Shown here: piece after piece, positions 11,644-22,649 of the stretch | Layout: each line of letters begins with the position of its first letter | Numbering within the stretch: position 1 is the first letter of the stretch | Assembly: GCF_032854445.1 (NCBI RefSeq) | Contig: NC_088302.1 | Coordinates: 34,691,979 to 34,755,978 of the forward strand | Direction: 5' to 3' | From: Liolophura sinensis | Lineage: Eukaryota > Mollusca > Polyplacophora > Chitonida > Chitonidae | DNA: 64,000 nt | Translations under genes and position numbers: made by a program | The notes under the pieces: model-generated | The model's input: only the letters and a program-made list of their open reading frames with translations | Databases searched by the model: none | Told to the model about the DNA's origin: nothing

Positions 11644-11664
11644 TTTTTGTTCGATGAACAAAAA
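11644..11664. repeat. Short perfect hairpin just after the minisatellite
   Basis: TTTTTGTTC, spacer GAT, then GAACAAAAA: a 9-bp perfect stem. The outer flanks (GGCTTATGTAGTGACG and its loose counterpart ATACATCACGTCA) may be remains of a longer inverted repeat. There is no poly(A) signal context, so I do not call it a terminator. Confidence 0.5.
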
Positions 11665-11734
11665 CCGGCTTAATACATCACGTCATTTTTTCACACCTTA
11701 TTCCTTCTGAAATCATGGTTCCAGGGGGGCATAT

Positions 11735-11850
11735 AAATTGCTACTACTTAAGCATTTACATAAACTGTTAGAATAAAACCCTAACTGAGGTAAACTGTCA
11801 TTGATCACACTGTCGTCGCTGCTCTAGTTTTAGTCTCTATGGTGTAAACT
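11735..11850 (+). repeat. R-II interspersed repeat, short copy
   Basis: Has TTAGAATAAAACCCTAACTG, AGGTAAACTGTCA and CACTGTCGTCGCTGCTCT in the family order, with an internal deletion relative to the copy at 40925. Confidence 0.6.
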
Positions 11851-12146
11851 CTCTTATTCTATTAATAAGCTAACACTAAACTTACTTTGAATTATGAAGG
11901 CTCTGTATGTTGATTTCTTCTGTTCGTAGGCTGAAGAAGACGTGGTGGCTTGAAAATACGAGCGATTATGTAAGGACAGATGAGACATAAACATCTGACC
12001 CTGGAATGCACATGGACGTTTTAGGGGTCCTGATTTGAATTCTTCCGACCAGCAAAAAATATGTTGGGCCCTGAAACCAAACTATTATTTACAATAACTA
12101 ATGCTTTTCCATGGTTGCGTAAAACCTATTCCCGTGTTTTATTTAA

Positions 12147-12714
12147 AGGAGAAGATTTAAATATCAATCAAATACTATTGAAAAGGCTATGCATTTCCTC
12201 GCAGGTGCATGCCATAAAAATTCTAATATGTACTTCAAGTTGATAAATTATAAATAAAGTCAGCGCCAAAATCCGCTGTGGGCGACTCCATTTTGCCTAA
12301 GAACTAGTCCTGAAGTCTTCAGTGTTAGATGGAGAATTGATGTCGGAAACCGCCGAGGTGCAGTTCGTACATTTCCGGTAGAACTATTCTTCCCAGAATG
12401 TAGCGAACAGTACGGTTCGTTTTCCGCTTGACGATCGGGAAACCGGAATCTTGGACGTAGGTTCCGACTTTACACGAACAAGCCGGCAGTTTTAACGACT
12501 CTCACTGGCTGAGAAGCAACACACCCCCAGCATAAATTACAGGGTGTTAAAAACGGAGGACGCGATGGACTCAACGATTTATGCCATCTTTGCCGTTTTC
12601 AGGCTTTGCGTGTATGGCGTGGAAAAATCGCAAATTATGCAGCAGGCAAGACCAGATAGAAAAAAATGTGCTCTTTTTATCCTATAGTGTCATTTTTTAA
12701 AGCTTTCTTCTCCT
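12147..12714 (+). mobile_element. MITE with AGGAGAAGA.. ends and TTAA flanks (568 bp)
   Basis: Begins AGGAGAAGATTTAAA and ends AGCTTTCTTCTCCT, with TTAA on both sides (12143-12146 and 12715-12718). Its full length is homologous, in the opposite orientation, to 46202-46772. The shared blocks include GTACATTTCCGGTAGAACT, GGGAAACCGGAATCTTGGA and CAACACACCCCCAGCATAAA against their reverse complements. TTAA duplications are typical of piggyBac-type elements, so a non-autonomous piggyBac MITE is the inference. The open frame at 12061-12243 is not convincing. Confidence 0.85.
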
Positions 12715-13084
12715 TTAAAATCCTTTAAATTCACAATGTGTAAATCATTCACAGCGTCATCCAAGTCTACAATCACAGTATATTATGTTGATCACTTATA
12801 TTTTCACGTACAGGTTTGCTTTGTCTATTCGACTGTTGAGGTGCATCATATGTTAGACAAGCTTATTTTCTGTTCATCGCAATGTTGTTGACCAAAAGTG
12901 AAAACATCCGCGCGTTGCATTCAAGGGACACCTTTGCTACCCCCAGCCGTATGATACACTAACACAGACGACCCATTCCGCGTAACGTCAAACGTAGCAC
13001 TGCATGTCTGTTTATTATTCTGCTAAATAAAAAAGTTAATACACTTGAGGCGTGTTAAATATATTTTATTATTATACCTCATAT

Positions 13085-13442
13085 GCATGTATGTATGCTT
13101 TGTGTTTTTACGTCGTACTTAACAATTTTTCAGTCATATGACGACGAGTCATTAGGTGTGTGTACATAGTATGTGTCTTCTTGTAACAGCGCAAGTCCGT
13201 GCCGCGAAAGTGCTGTCGCCAATGAAGTATTGTAGTGAAGACACCAAACATGACACCCCAACCAGTCACATTATACTGCCACAAGGCCAGCCTGTCCGGT
13301 TTCCTTGATCTAACCATTTAACCGCCAAGCCAGGCAGCTTCAAGTACCATTTTTAAAGTCTTTGGTATGACCCGACACAGGTTTGATTCCAAATCTCCCG
13401 ACTTCGAGGCGAACGCTCTATTCATTAGGCCACCGAAGCGGT
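13085..13442 (-). repeat. SINE-B, near full-length, reverse strand
   Basis: On the minus strand it starts with a tRNA-like head (A box GGTGGCCTAATGAATAGAGC, B box GGAATCAAACC). The body contains GCAGCACTTTCGCGGCACGG, and the tail has GACTGAAAAATTGTTAAGTA. The same body is present at 56180-56500, and tail fragments occur at 30330, 36245 and 43437. I recall this tail as very common in abalone and other gastropods. That is memory, not a search result. Confidence 0.8.
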
Positions 13443-13449
13443 CTACATT

Positions 13450-14030
13450 ATACCTCAAAGAATGATTCTTGGTTTCCATCAGTCAATACAACGCCACGGT
13501 CACAAAGTAATATCCTATATTAACGACGCAATAGCCAGCAATCTAGTGCTAATACTCAACGATCATGTACGCTTATTCTGTTGTAGCCTATTCTCCATTT
13601 ATATGCCTCTCTGACGTCCGCTTGTGCGTGAAGAAAACAATTGGACAATGGCTAGCTCCGCTATCGACCTAAAAATTCAGCGATTTTTGAGGTGCCAACT
13701 GAGCAGTTAGGCTGTTTTTTTTAGGGTGGAGGGTCGTTGTACTATTTTTTTCTTTCGGTGTAATAAAACATAAGGTGCCTGTACAACATGCCCTATTTTT
13801 ATACCTGATAAAATGTTGTGGGATAGGATAGGACAAGAGACGAGATTGTTGGATATTTCCTCGTGAAAGTGGAGTATTACTTTGTGAATGTCACGTCGCT
13901 TTGCTTGAGATCGTGATCGTTGTTCATCGATGTTTTGTGGAATATCATGTGAGCGTATATTGATGAACAGAAACCAAGAATGACTCTATTTGTATATTAT
14001 TCTACCTGATAGAGTCATCCGTGGTTCCAA
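13450..14030. other. Intergenic, no feature recognised
   Basis: No open frame with recognisable content and no family shared elsewhere in the window, apart from short AT-rich stretches. Confidence 0.4.
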
Positions 14031-14039
14031 GATTAAGTA

Positions 14040-14400
14040 TGAAATTATTTACCCGATTGCAATCCAACTTAATCATGCACAAGTTTAGATGATAGTTAAG
14101 ATGTTTCATGAAAACTTAGCACACATCTTACTTTAGGGAAAGTTGCATGGACAAATCATGGAAAAACATTATTACGCAAAGTCTTAAATGTGGGTTATTA
14201 TGAAAATAATTACCAAATCGCCATTAAACTTAAGCATGCACGAGTTCAGATGATAGGTCAAAAGTTCATCAAAATGGGCGCAGCAGTTCAGGAGGAGACG
14301 CTTGGACAAAATCATATCCAGACAGGCAGACAGACGGACAGACTGGGTGATTCCAATATACCCCGCCCCTTAACTTCGTTGGGTGGGTATAATTAATATA
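14040..14400 (+). repeat. Interspersed repeat with internal duplication and hairpin end
   Basis: Two tandem copies of a block of about 170 bp (AACTTAATCATGCACAAGTT near 14067 and AACTTAAGCATGCACGAGTT near 14227) are followed by a CAGACAGACGGACAGACTGG tract. The terminal hairpin is TACCCCGCCC..GGGTGGGTA. This end structure is one I associate with a widespread molluscan repeat. The open frame at 14190-14396 is part of it and not a gene. Confidence 0.65.
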
Positions 14401-14599
14401 CATAGAATGGTCGGTCTGTGTAAATGATCTCCAAATGATGACGGTCTTCTCATGTACAAGTTGGTGTGTCGTATTTTATTATACTACAAACCATGGCTCA
14501 CGTGTGATTATCTAACGCAAACAGAACAGTAGAAATAGTCCTCACAAAATAACAATTACTTCCGGAGAAAATACGAACAATGAACATACTTTCAGACGG

Positions 14600-14870
14600 C
14601 AGATTGGCTCTGGCTAGCGTTTTCAGCCAATCACAGTCTTTAGCTTTAAGAATTTATTCCTATAGAAAAGATCTTCACGTAAGACTTTCTGGGCGGGGCA
14701 AAGCAAACCATTGCATATACTGATTGACAAGTCTGACGCGGGAAACGTCAGATTCAAATTAACACAATATAACACCTGCAAGGTATTTTATACGTTACTG
14801 GCAGATTACAACAGCAAAACGTGGAAGTAAAAGTGCGAAGCGTTATATATAAGAGCCAATAGCTTCGCCC
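14600..14870 (+). promoter_or_regulatory. Possible promoter upstream of the perilipin-like gene
   Basis: GCCAATCA at 14626-14633 (and an inverted ATTGGCT at 14603), a GC-box GGGCGGGGC at 14691-14699, and a TATA-like TTATATATAAG at 14843-14853 followed by another GCCAAT at 14854. Spacing and order fit a pol II promoter on the plus strand. The start codon of the next gene is 2.1 kb away, so a 5'UTR exon and intron would have to be assumed. It could be fortuitous. Confidence 0.35.
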
Positions 14871-15019
14871 CTTCATAATAGTGAAGGTGTTACATAATGA
14901 ACTCCATTCTATACGTGTTTTTTTCTAAATGCTCTTCAGTCTGAGGTTTTCCCTGACTTCTACGAACACATTTCCTCAGATTGTTTTGCACAGGTCTTGT
15001 AGGAGTTCTTCACGTAAGA

Positions 15020-15466
15020 CTACACGAAAAGTTTCGCTTTGCTATAGTTTCGGAGATCGTTGTTGAATCTGTTTATTACCTGTCTTGCAGCGTCCTCCAT
15101 GGGTGATCTACGTTTCCATTGTGTCAAATAAGCCACAACAATATTGCGTAAAAGTAGTCCGTGTGTAATAAAGCATAGGACATTTTGCCATGTTTTCTTC
15201 GTGAAAATGTTTAAATCACGTACCAGGGTCACGTGATCGAGAGCGCGCACAGGCCACACGAGAGAACTCCACCGTACAGCGGGCGTGGGGACGTGATTTC
15301 TAGAATGTCGGCTTCTCTTTATTTCTACACTTTGGTATTCTAGCCTAAATATGGTTACGGTGAGTCTACAATAATTCATATTTGGCCAACGGCTGTTGTT
15401 GTATGAGCAGGTCAGGATCACCCAAGTGATATCTGCCCTATAACAGAGAGCAAAGCAAGAAAACAT
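15020..15466 (-). other. 148-codon open frame, coding status doubtful
   Basis: Open on the minus strand with no recognisable domain. Within it, ATG at 15098-15100 gives MEDAARQ and is followed by a good donor-like GTAATA, so a short first exon is conceivable. Composition and lack of any family signature make chance equally likely. Confidence 0.15.
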
Positions 15467-15493
15467 GATACATATTTTGTTATCGACGGGTGA

Positions 15494-15740
15494 TATTGTA
15501 GCACGCTACACAATTTGAATACTGATTTCACTCAATCGCTTAAAACATACCTTGCGCGTTTTAAACATCATTGATAACTGTTGACTGCTTCTCTCTGCAT
15601 GATTCCGTCCTAGTCTCATACTTTATTTAGTTTATTTCTTTGGTGGTTTGTGTTATACGTCGTTCTGGGAATTGGCCATATAAATATTGGTATATGAATG
15701 TCTGTTTCGACGCATATATTCTGTAAAAAATTTTGTCTGC
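15494..15740 (+). repeat. R-I interspersed repeat copy
   Basis: Matches 30425-30690 through TTTGAATACTGATTTCACTC, CATGATTCCGTCCTA and TGTCTGTTTCGACG. Parts recur at 29556-29720 and 40735. The family is unclassified. Confidence 0.65.
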
Positions 15741-16189
15741 GTATCATATATTTTGAAGCCTAAAATCGATACAATATCATCTATATACTTTATATTGTAC
15801 ATATAGCCGTTGTATTGCTAAAATATTGTCGACGTGACGTTAAGGGCGCACTGATGTTTTCATGACAAAATACACCGTCCGATCAGGGTGGTTGAAGGTG
15901 TTTTTTATTTGTTGAGATATTTGTCCGAACGCTGACGAGGCTAATTCATTTCGATGAATAGATGTCCCCTAGCCCCGTGTGAAGCGGAAGTAGACACAGT
16001 TATGAAACAGAATGCCAGACATTCTGGGAGTTTTACTTACAAGACAATTATATTCATTGTAAAACTTAAATCTATTGAAAGAATCAAAACTTTAATGACT
16101 GGCAACTCAATGCTTCCATTATGAACACACAGCCACAGCTTCAATTCAGCTAGTCTGAATTTGCCGATTAGAACTTGCAGTGGATGAGT

Positions 16190-16450
16190 TGATGAGCTTA
16201 ACAGCATGTTAAATGTGATTCTAGCTCTGTGATGTCTAGTAAAAGGCCATTAACATCACTTTTACCAAATTCTGTTTAAGCCATGGTGATAGTGTAACTG
16301 CTGCTGTGTAAGCATTTATATGAACAGTTAGAAGAAAACCCTGACTGAGGTATATTTATAAGAGGCCGTATTTCACCGATTACGTGTAGCCATTTGCCAG
16401 CCATCACATGTCACTGCTCCGGTTTTACTCTCTGTGCTGTACGTCTTTAA
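16190..16450 (+). repeat. R-II interspersed repeat copy
   Basis: Contains CATTAACATCACTTTTACC, AAGCCATGGTGATAG, GAACAGTTAGAAGAAAACCC and GAGGCCGTATTTCACC in family order. It ends about 500 bp before the start codon of the perilipin-like gene. Confidence 0.65.
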
Positions 16451-16946
16451 TTAAATTGCAAGAGAGCTTTGTGGCTATGAAAGGTATGTTGAGCAATTTA
16501 TTACGTTGTGGTTTGAGCTGTATTGCTCACCTATGCTTCCGGACACCTGAGACGATTATAGCTGTTATATTCGTTCCAGCCAAAACAATGATCTTAGTGA
16601 CCATTAAAGTCCTAGGTTGATGGTTACAAACTTAGTGACCATTAAAGTCCTAGGTCCTAAGTTGGCATGGTTACTAAATGACAGCTAGGACCGTTGGGAC
16701 CGCCTTCATTTTGGAATAAATGGGCAAAAAGGTGAGCAATTGTAAAGCCAAGGTTAATCCTTTTGTTAATCAATGAGTACCTTGTCGGATGATCAATGTG
16801 AAAAGAACTCTACTATGTGATAACAATCTCGACTGCAAAATTCCCAAAAGTTATGCAGTTCGCCGTTGAGCCCTAATCATTCAGTAGCTTCATATATCAG
16901 CATAGTTCACGTCTGTATTGTTGTATACCTCTCAACTCTGGAGGAG

Positions 16947-19900
16947 ATGGCTAAATCTGAAGAAGAGTGTTCGTCAAGTCCCAAGCCGGTCACGCTGACG
17001 GAGGAACTTGCCACCCTTCCTCTAGTGGACTCCATGGTGGAGCTGTATGACTCGGCAAAGAAGAGTCCAATAGTGGGGGTCGGGATTCAGCTAGCGGGTC
17101 AGACGTGCTACACCGTGGCCGAGACCCTCAACCACTACTGTGGGGATCAAGGTATGTAGTTGCAGTTATGATATGGCACCTAGTTTTACCATACACACGT
17201 GTAGGTTAGAGGGTTACAGAATCGGCGCTCAATGGCTGAGAGTGGAGATAGCGTTTCCCGGGTTAAACCCCACAGCATAAATCTGCCGTACCTAAAAGTT
17301 ATCTTAGGTTAAACATAGCCCGTACTTCCCTATTTCTTACACCAGCCAATCAGAATCGATTCTGTATCTGATTAAAATTGTCTGAAATTAAATTCCTGTT
17401 TCACATGGGATTATTAGTCAAATTTCTGATTTCCATCGAAACCAAATTTGAACATTACCTGTGGAGATGTGATTAGTATAGAGATAGTAATGTTTCAGAG
17501 TTTTTATAACAGGTAGGGCATTTGACATTGTGCTCTTTACCACACATTGAGTTACCGAACTTTTAGGATTAGCCACATTGCAATCGCCAAAGACATACAC
17601 CATCTCGATATTACGTTCATAGTTCAAGTATCATTTTCTTAGAAATGGTTCCAAAGGGCTCAAGGAAATCAAAGGCAAGGTTGTTAGCATTATTATATTC
17701 ATGCTTATTTCTTCAGTGTTGGCAGTGAACGAGTGTGCCGGTGGATATGTGGCGGCTATAAAGGAGAAATATCCTATTGTGCAAAGACCAACATCTGAGG
17801 TGAGAAGGAAATTACTCTACCTACACAGACCATGCAGTATCGTTTTTTGAGACTCGTGTTATGAGCGGGGAGTTGTAATGTTTAGGGCGCTCCCTTGGTT
17901 TGTCTTACACACTTATTCAGTTGTCCATTGTATGAGAAGCAAGTCTTTCGTCTTTGGCCAGTGAGATTGACCTCCACCTTCCCATTGACCTTCCGATGTT
18001 TTGTCAGGAAGGTCCAGGTGTGATATTGCCCTAATGCCTCCGCCCAGTTTTGTCCACTCATGAATCCTGAATATCCGCCTGTGTTGTTTTAAACAATCAC
18101 TTCATTTGCAATCAGAGACTGGGATATTTATGAAGAGTTTTGTTGTGTAAATTCATGTTATTGCTACTAGAAAGCAAATACTCCTGACCTGTGCAATTTA
18201 CAATAAACCTTTGAACAGTGTGTGAAATAACGGACCGATAATTTGAAGATGTGGGAATAGGTAATACGGGTATTATTTTGATTTCGGGGGCCTCCGTGGC
18301 TCAGTTGGTTAGCGCGCTAGCGCAGCGTAATGACTCAGGAGTCTCTCACCAATGCAGTCGCTGTGAGTTCAAGTCCAGCTCATGCTGTCTTCCTCTCCGG
18401 CCGTACGTGGGAAGGTCTGCCAGCAACCTGCGGATGGTCGTGGGTTTCCTTCGGGCTTTGCCCGGTTTCCACCCACCATAATGCTGGCCGCCGTCGTATA
18501 AGTGAAATATTTTTGAGTACGGCGTAAAACACCAATCAAATAAATAAATAAATAATTTTGGTTTCAGGTAGTTGACGAAGTGGTAAATTTGCCGTCACGT
18601 GTGGCCCGTAGCAGCGCCAAAACGGTTCTCCAGTCATTCCCGGGTCAAACCGTTCTGGTAGGTTTGGGACGGTGTCATCGCTGCCTCCGTCTTTTTGCTA
18701 GAATGGGTGAAGCCAGCCGGAAAAAAACGATCGGCGTCTCCTAGGAAACCCGCCAGATTTCGTGAAGTTCCGCATGATGGAAAATCAGGAACGGACAAAC
18801 CATCGGAGAGGACTAAAAGTACACAAACACCCAAGAAGACAGATGGCAAAATTACAGACGGTATCTTGAAAAAGGTAGATCTTTGCAAACTTACAGAAAT
18901 ATCAACAATGGATTTTGGAAAGTCTATAACAGCATGGACTTGACGTTGCTAGCACTAGAATCTTCATTAGTCATTGCGGAAATCTTTCTTGTCAAACAAT
19001 TTACTTGTGGCGCGAAAGAAACTGGTAAATTAGAATTTACTGATTAATAAAAATTTGTTTCATTGTGGTTCCAGTCATCACCACGATCCGGAATCAAGGA
19101 TCGAGTAATAGACCTGTATTCCTGGGTGGTTGTCTCCCCTGTCCAGATCACGGTAGGTAATCGGAGGTATTGGGATTCCATTCAGGTATTCGTATTTCAC
19201 TCAGGTCTTGGGATTTCGGATTTAAACTAGTGTTATATCGTGTGCAGAGCAGGCAGTATAATAATTACCATATCAGCTCGAGGTTGGAAAAGTGTTCAAG
19301 GCCAGGGGCAAGAAACCAATCTTTTTGTGCATCCGGCTTTTTTGCATCGGGCCAAGTTAATTATGCTCTAAAGTGGGTCGTGATGGTCTCCCCTCTAGGG
19401 GCTCGGTATCATAAGGCATGCATGTACTCATCTGAACGATATCCCTGAACTCTGGGGTATGTCTTTGGGAAGTGGTTCGAATGACGAGTCATCATGATTA
19501 TACCTGCATTTATACCATGAAGAAAAATTGCTATGAAGAAAAATTACATCTTCCCCACAGCGAAATCACGCTGTATGTAGACAGATCTGTAGGTTATCCG
19601 ATTCACTCCTGTCCACGTGATAGTCTTCAATCATTTTAAAGAAAATTAACTTTTAGAAGGATTTTACCTTACATGAACTTTATCCCAGTCTTACGTGCGC
19701 AGGTAAAGTCCATGGTCAGATTACGCTCAATTCTACATAAGTACCAGGAAAAGAAGTCTCGGTCCTCGAAATCTACGGGCATGACACCGGAGAAAAAGGG
19801 AGAGATAGAATCCAGGCGAAAGGTGAGGCTCCATGCATCAAAAGGCTAACACGTGTTTAACCTGTTCTGCATTGTCTTATACTACATACAGCTTGGGAAT

Positions 19901-21910
19901 TGCCACCAGAGCTTGATAGGTATAGGTCGAGCCCGGTTTCCTCCCACCATAATGCTGACCAATCAGCATGGTACTTCAGTGGCCACGGGTGGCATAAACT
20001 CGCTATGCCACAAGTAGACGCAGTATATGTACACATTCCGAAAGACGTGATGTGACTGAAAAAATTGTGACATATGACGTGAAAACTCGAGCATACATAC
20101 ATAGGTTTGCCAGCATGTTTTTGAATACTTTACTAACATTATTTGTGGATTTTGCCTTCTACTTTGTTAGGTATCTCCTCGCAAGCGACTCTCCAACTCG
20201 TTTTTGGGGAGGATGAAGATGACGGCTCGTCGATTTTTTGGCATAGGAAATAAAGCCATTTGTCTGACTCAGGCCGATATCCGTTCATACCTATATCCGG
20301 AAGTTCGTAAGTTTCTGAACATCTTGCGTACTTATCCAGCATCCCAGAACGGTTTTTTGTTATTGTTGTTGGGACCACTGCATGCGTATTTACGCGTGGA
20401 TTACAGAAACTTGGTTCCATTTCGGCGGCAATATAGCCTAAAAAATATTCAAGAGTTCAAAGTTTATTAGGTTTCCGGCGAAGGGCAGTGCTTTAATTCG
20501 GACATTCCGGTTTCCTCGGGTTTCCTCGACTCATAAAAGTGACCATTTTCCTTTATGTGAAGCACTGAGAGTAGTGTTACACACATCAAATACATAAATC
20601 TCTACTCACCCATCACAAAACTGACAACCGCTGTGTATGTGAAATTCATGTCCGGTTCAAAAAGTCTACAATCAAAATAGATCATTTATATGCGTAGGCT
20701 CATTTTAAAATATTTTCCCCATTCAGTTAAAGGTCCCGAAGATTCGGAAAAGAAACGGAAATACGACGATATTCAAACTGACCCGGATAGCGATGATTCC
20801 TTGGCCGGTTTTGATATCGACGAATACCAGTCTGAAGAAGATTCGGACTACGAGGTTTGTGTTTAATGTCACTTCCAACTATTGCGTTCTTGGTCACTTA
20901 TCTTTCAATATGGCATGTATTTCACACGTGGAAAAGTTCGTCAGTAACTTTCCAAATTACTATGATTTGAGGTTTTTCCCCACCTGTAGGCTTACAAGTA
21001 AAAAAAAAACTCCTGTATGACTTATGTGGAAGGAGCATAGCCTACGATGCCTGGCTGAATAACGCATAACGGTGTTATTCCAAAGCAAATTCATTGAAAC
21101 TTCAGTGATAACCATTCTTAAATCTTATAGTCTATATAAGGCAGACGTTCATTTTCCTGAGTATGTTCGTTTCAGCGATAAATTATCTGAAAGTATAAAA
21201 TAGATTCCCCAGCTGGGGGTAATATTATAATGTAACGTTCTAACAATGAATTCTGGAGTGCTGTGCTTTTGTTATGAATGTTCACCTGTACCATCTTTCA
21301 AAGCACAATCCATGCCGAATAACAAACTTCTGGTATATAGTGAGATTAGACGTTCCGGACCTTATTTTGCTGTCGACTCCCCATCCCCACCTCTTGAAGT
21401 TTTATCAAATTAAATGTCCATTTCATTGGAGAGGATTCATTTCAACAATCAACGACTTTTGTCTTGCAGGAGCAAAGTGCTGAGAGTACGGACAGCATGG
21501 AGTACGAAGCAGGAGACACGGAGAGTGATATCAGCTTTGACGGAACCAAAGGTTATCCAGAGATCAAGGAAAAGTCCAGTAAATCAAACCAAGCGGCCAT
21601 TGCCAGCAAGGGTCCTTCGGTTCCAAAACTAGCCGACAAGACATCGAAACCTGGTCCCAATAAAATAACCAACGGGACAGATAAAGTGTCAAACACTAAC
21701 AGCAACCAAAATGGCGTTCACGATCCCAAGTCTTCTCCAGCCACAGAATCTTCCGGAAAACCTCAAACCAAAAGCTCCTCAGAATCCAAGGGATCTACCC
21801 CAAGGAAAGCGGAACCGGCCCCAAAGTCTAACGCGTCATCGTCAGGCAAACTTCAGCCGAGCGAGAAGACCGGGAAAGATACGAGTTCTCCTTTAAAGAC
21901 TGGTATTTAG
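16947..21910 (+). CDS. Perilipin-like lipid-droplet surface protein, nine exons, 485 aa
   Basis: Exons 16947-17151, 17717-17799, 18568-18661, 18702-18874, 19075-19152, 19703-19822, 20171-20306, 20727-20854 and 21470-21910 (TAG) total 1,458 nt. All junctions are GT-AG with matching phases. The ATG at 16947 has a good context (GAGATGG) and is the first in its frame. Residues about 15-110 look like the perilipin (PAT) N-terminal region: LATLPLVDSMVELYDSAKKS, then AVNECAGGYVAAIKEKYPIV followed by QRPTSEVVDEVVNLPSRVAR. This follows the family order LPLV..S, a paired-helix stretch, C-x-G-x-D/Y-x-(I)EEK/KEKxPI, then xPxxEVV. A basic Ser/Pro/Lys stretch (about 112-160), an amphipathic RVIDLYSWVVVSPVQIT stretch, basic segments, an acidic Ser block (DIDEYQSEEDSDYE) and a Ser/Pro/Lys-rich disordered tail follow. 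Perilipins coat lipid droplets and control lipase access. The many S/T-P and RxxS sites suggest phospho-regulation (inference). Exons 3 and 4 are separated by an intron of only 40 bp, and a SINE abuts the exon 3 acceptor. Some other lipid- or membrane-binding scaffold is possible, but perilipin is the best fit. Confidence 0.72.
18286..18554 (+). repeat. SINE-A, full-length, inserted at the acceptor of perilipin exon 3
   Basis: A clean copy with A box TGGCTCAGTTGGTTAGCGCG, B box GAGTTCAAGTCCAG, body and (AAAT)n tail. The target duplication is 11 bp with one mismatch: ATTTTGATTTC (18275-18285) and ATTTTGGTTTC (18555-18565). The right copy is immediately followed by the acceptor AG (18566-18567). 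The SINE is in the same orientation as the gene. Confidence 0.93.
20466..20580 (+). repeat. SINE-C-like tail fragment in a perilipin intron
   Basis: Contains GGCGAAGGGCAGTGCTTTAA and CATTCCGGTTTCCTCGGGTT followed by TCATAAAAGTGACC, the same arrangement as at 22490-22640. There is also a scrap of SINE-A body at 19927-19955 (GCCCGGTTTCCTCCCACCAT). Confidence 0.5.
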
Positions 21911-22162
21911 CTATGTTATCGTACAGATAGTATTTAACACATGCGCATAAAAACAATATAAAATGAATTATTGAGTAGAAAGTCTAGACTCCAACAGATT
22001 GGACCAAAACGGTACTTTTTGCATAAATAATTTTTGGTTAAGCCATATTGCCATCTGTTTTAAACCGCTGTTACAAACTAAACCGAAGATCAGAAGTTCG
22101 GATCACAATTTCGTAAATAAGACTTTAAGAAGTCTGGTTTTAAAACATTTCAGTTTATTTCA

Positions 22163-22420
22163 GGCAGCAGTACCGCGATCTGAAACTGAACACTGGACGC
22201 TGTTGGACTGGACTGCGCCCACACTCTCCACATCACATGGTTCATACATCCGGTTACCGCGCACGTCATCACGGCCTTGTTCATCAACCTCGGAAGGCTG
22301 AGGCTTCAAATTGAATCAATCATTTCTGCATGTGCTACGCTCTACTATTGTTATTTAATATGTCCTTCATTGTGCCCATAATGTTTTTTTTTTCGTTGAC
22401 GCCATTAAATACCGCCCACA
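22163..22420 (+). other. Possible alternative last exon and 3' end of the perilipin-like gene
   Basis: A strong acceptor (TTTCAGTTTATTTCAG) ends at 22162. If the donor-like GTATTT inside the last coding exon (after AAGACTG, about 21901) is used, the frame continues as GSSTAI and stops, replacing the GI end. Two other frames of this segment are open for about 50 codons but have no matching donor phase that I can show. ATTAAA near 22404 is a variant poly(A) signal. Either this is spliced 3'UTR or a true alternative C-terminus. Confidence 0.35.
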
Positions 22421-22489
22421 AGTCTGCAAGAATTCAAGTTTGTTTATTCTTTTATTTGTAATCTATGAGCAGACCCTTTCTGGTTCATT

Positions 22490-22640
22490 CGGTAAAGTGT
22501 TACTCTTGTCTAGAATTTAGCTCTGGCAGGTTCGGCTGCGGTTTTAGGTCTGCAGGTTTGTCAAGTACCTGTCGAAGGGCAGTGGTTTACTCAATGCATT
22601 CCGGTTTCTACCATCATTAAAACCAGATAGCAGCCATATG
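22490..22640 (+). repeat. SINE-C-like repeat fragment
   Basis: TGTCGAAGGGCAGTGGTTTA and CATTCCGGTTTCTACCATCA then TTAAAACCAGATAGCAGCCA match the tail arrangement at 34040 and 50640 (..GGTTTAC..CCACCATTAAAA..GCCGCC). Confidence 0.55.
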
Positions 22641-22649
22641 AATGAAACA

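Noticed and set aside
18634-18888. Minus-strand frame of 84 codons over perilipin exon 4
   Set aside because: Antisense shadow of the coding exon.
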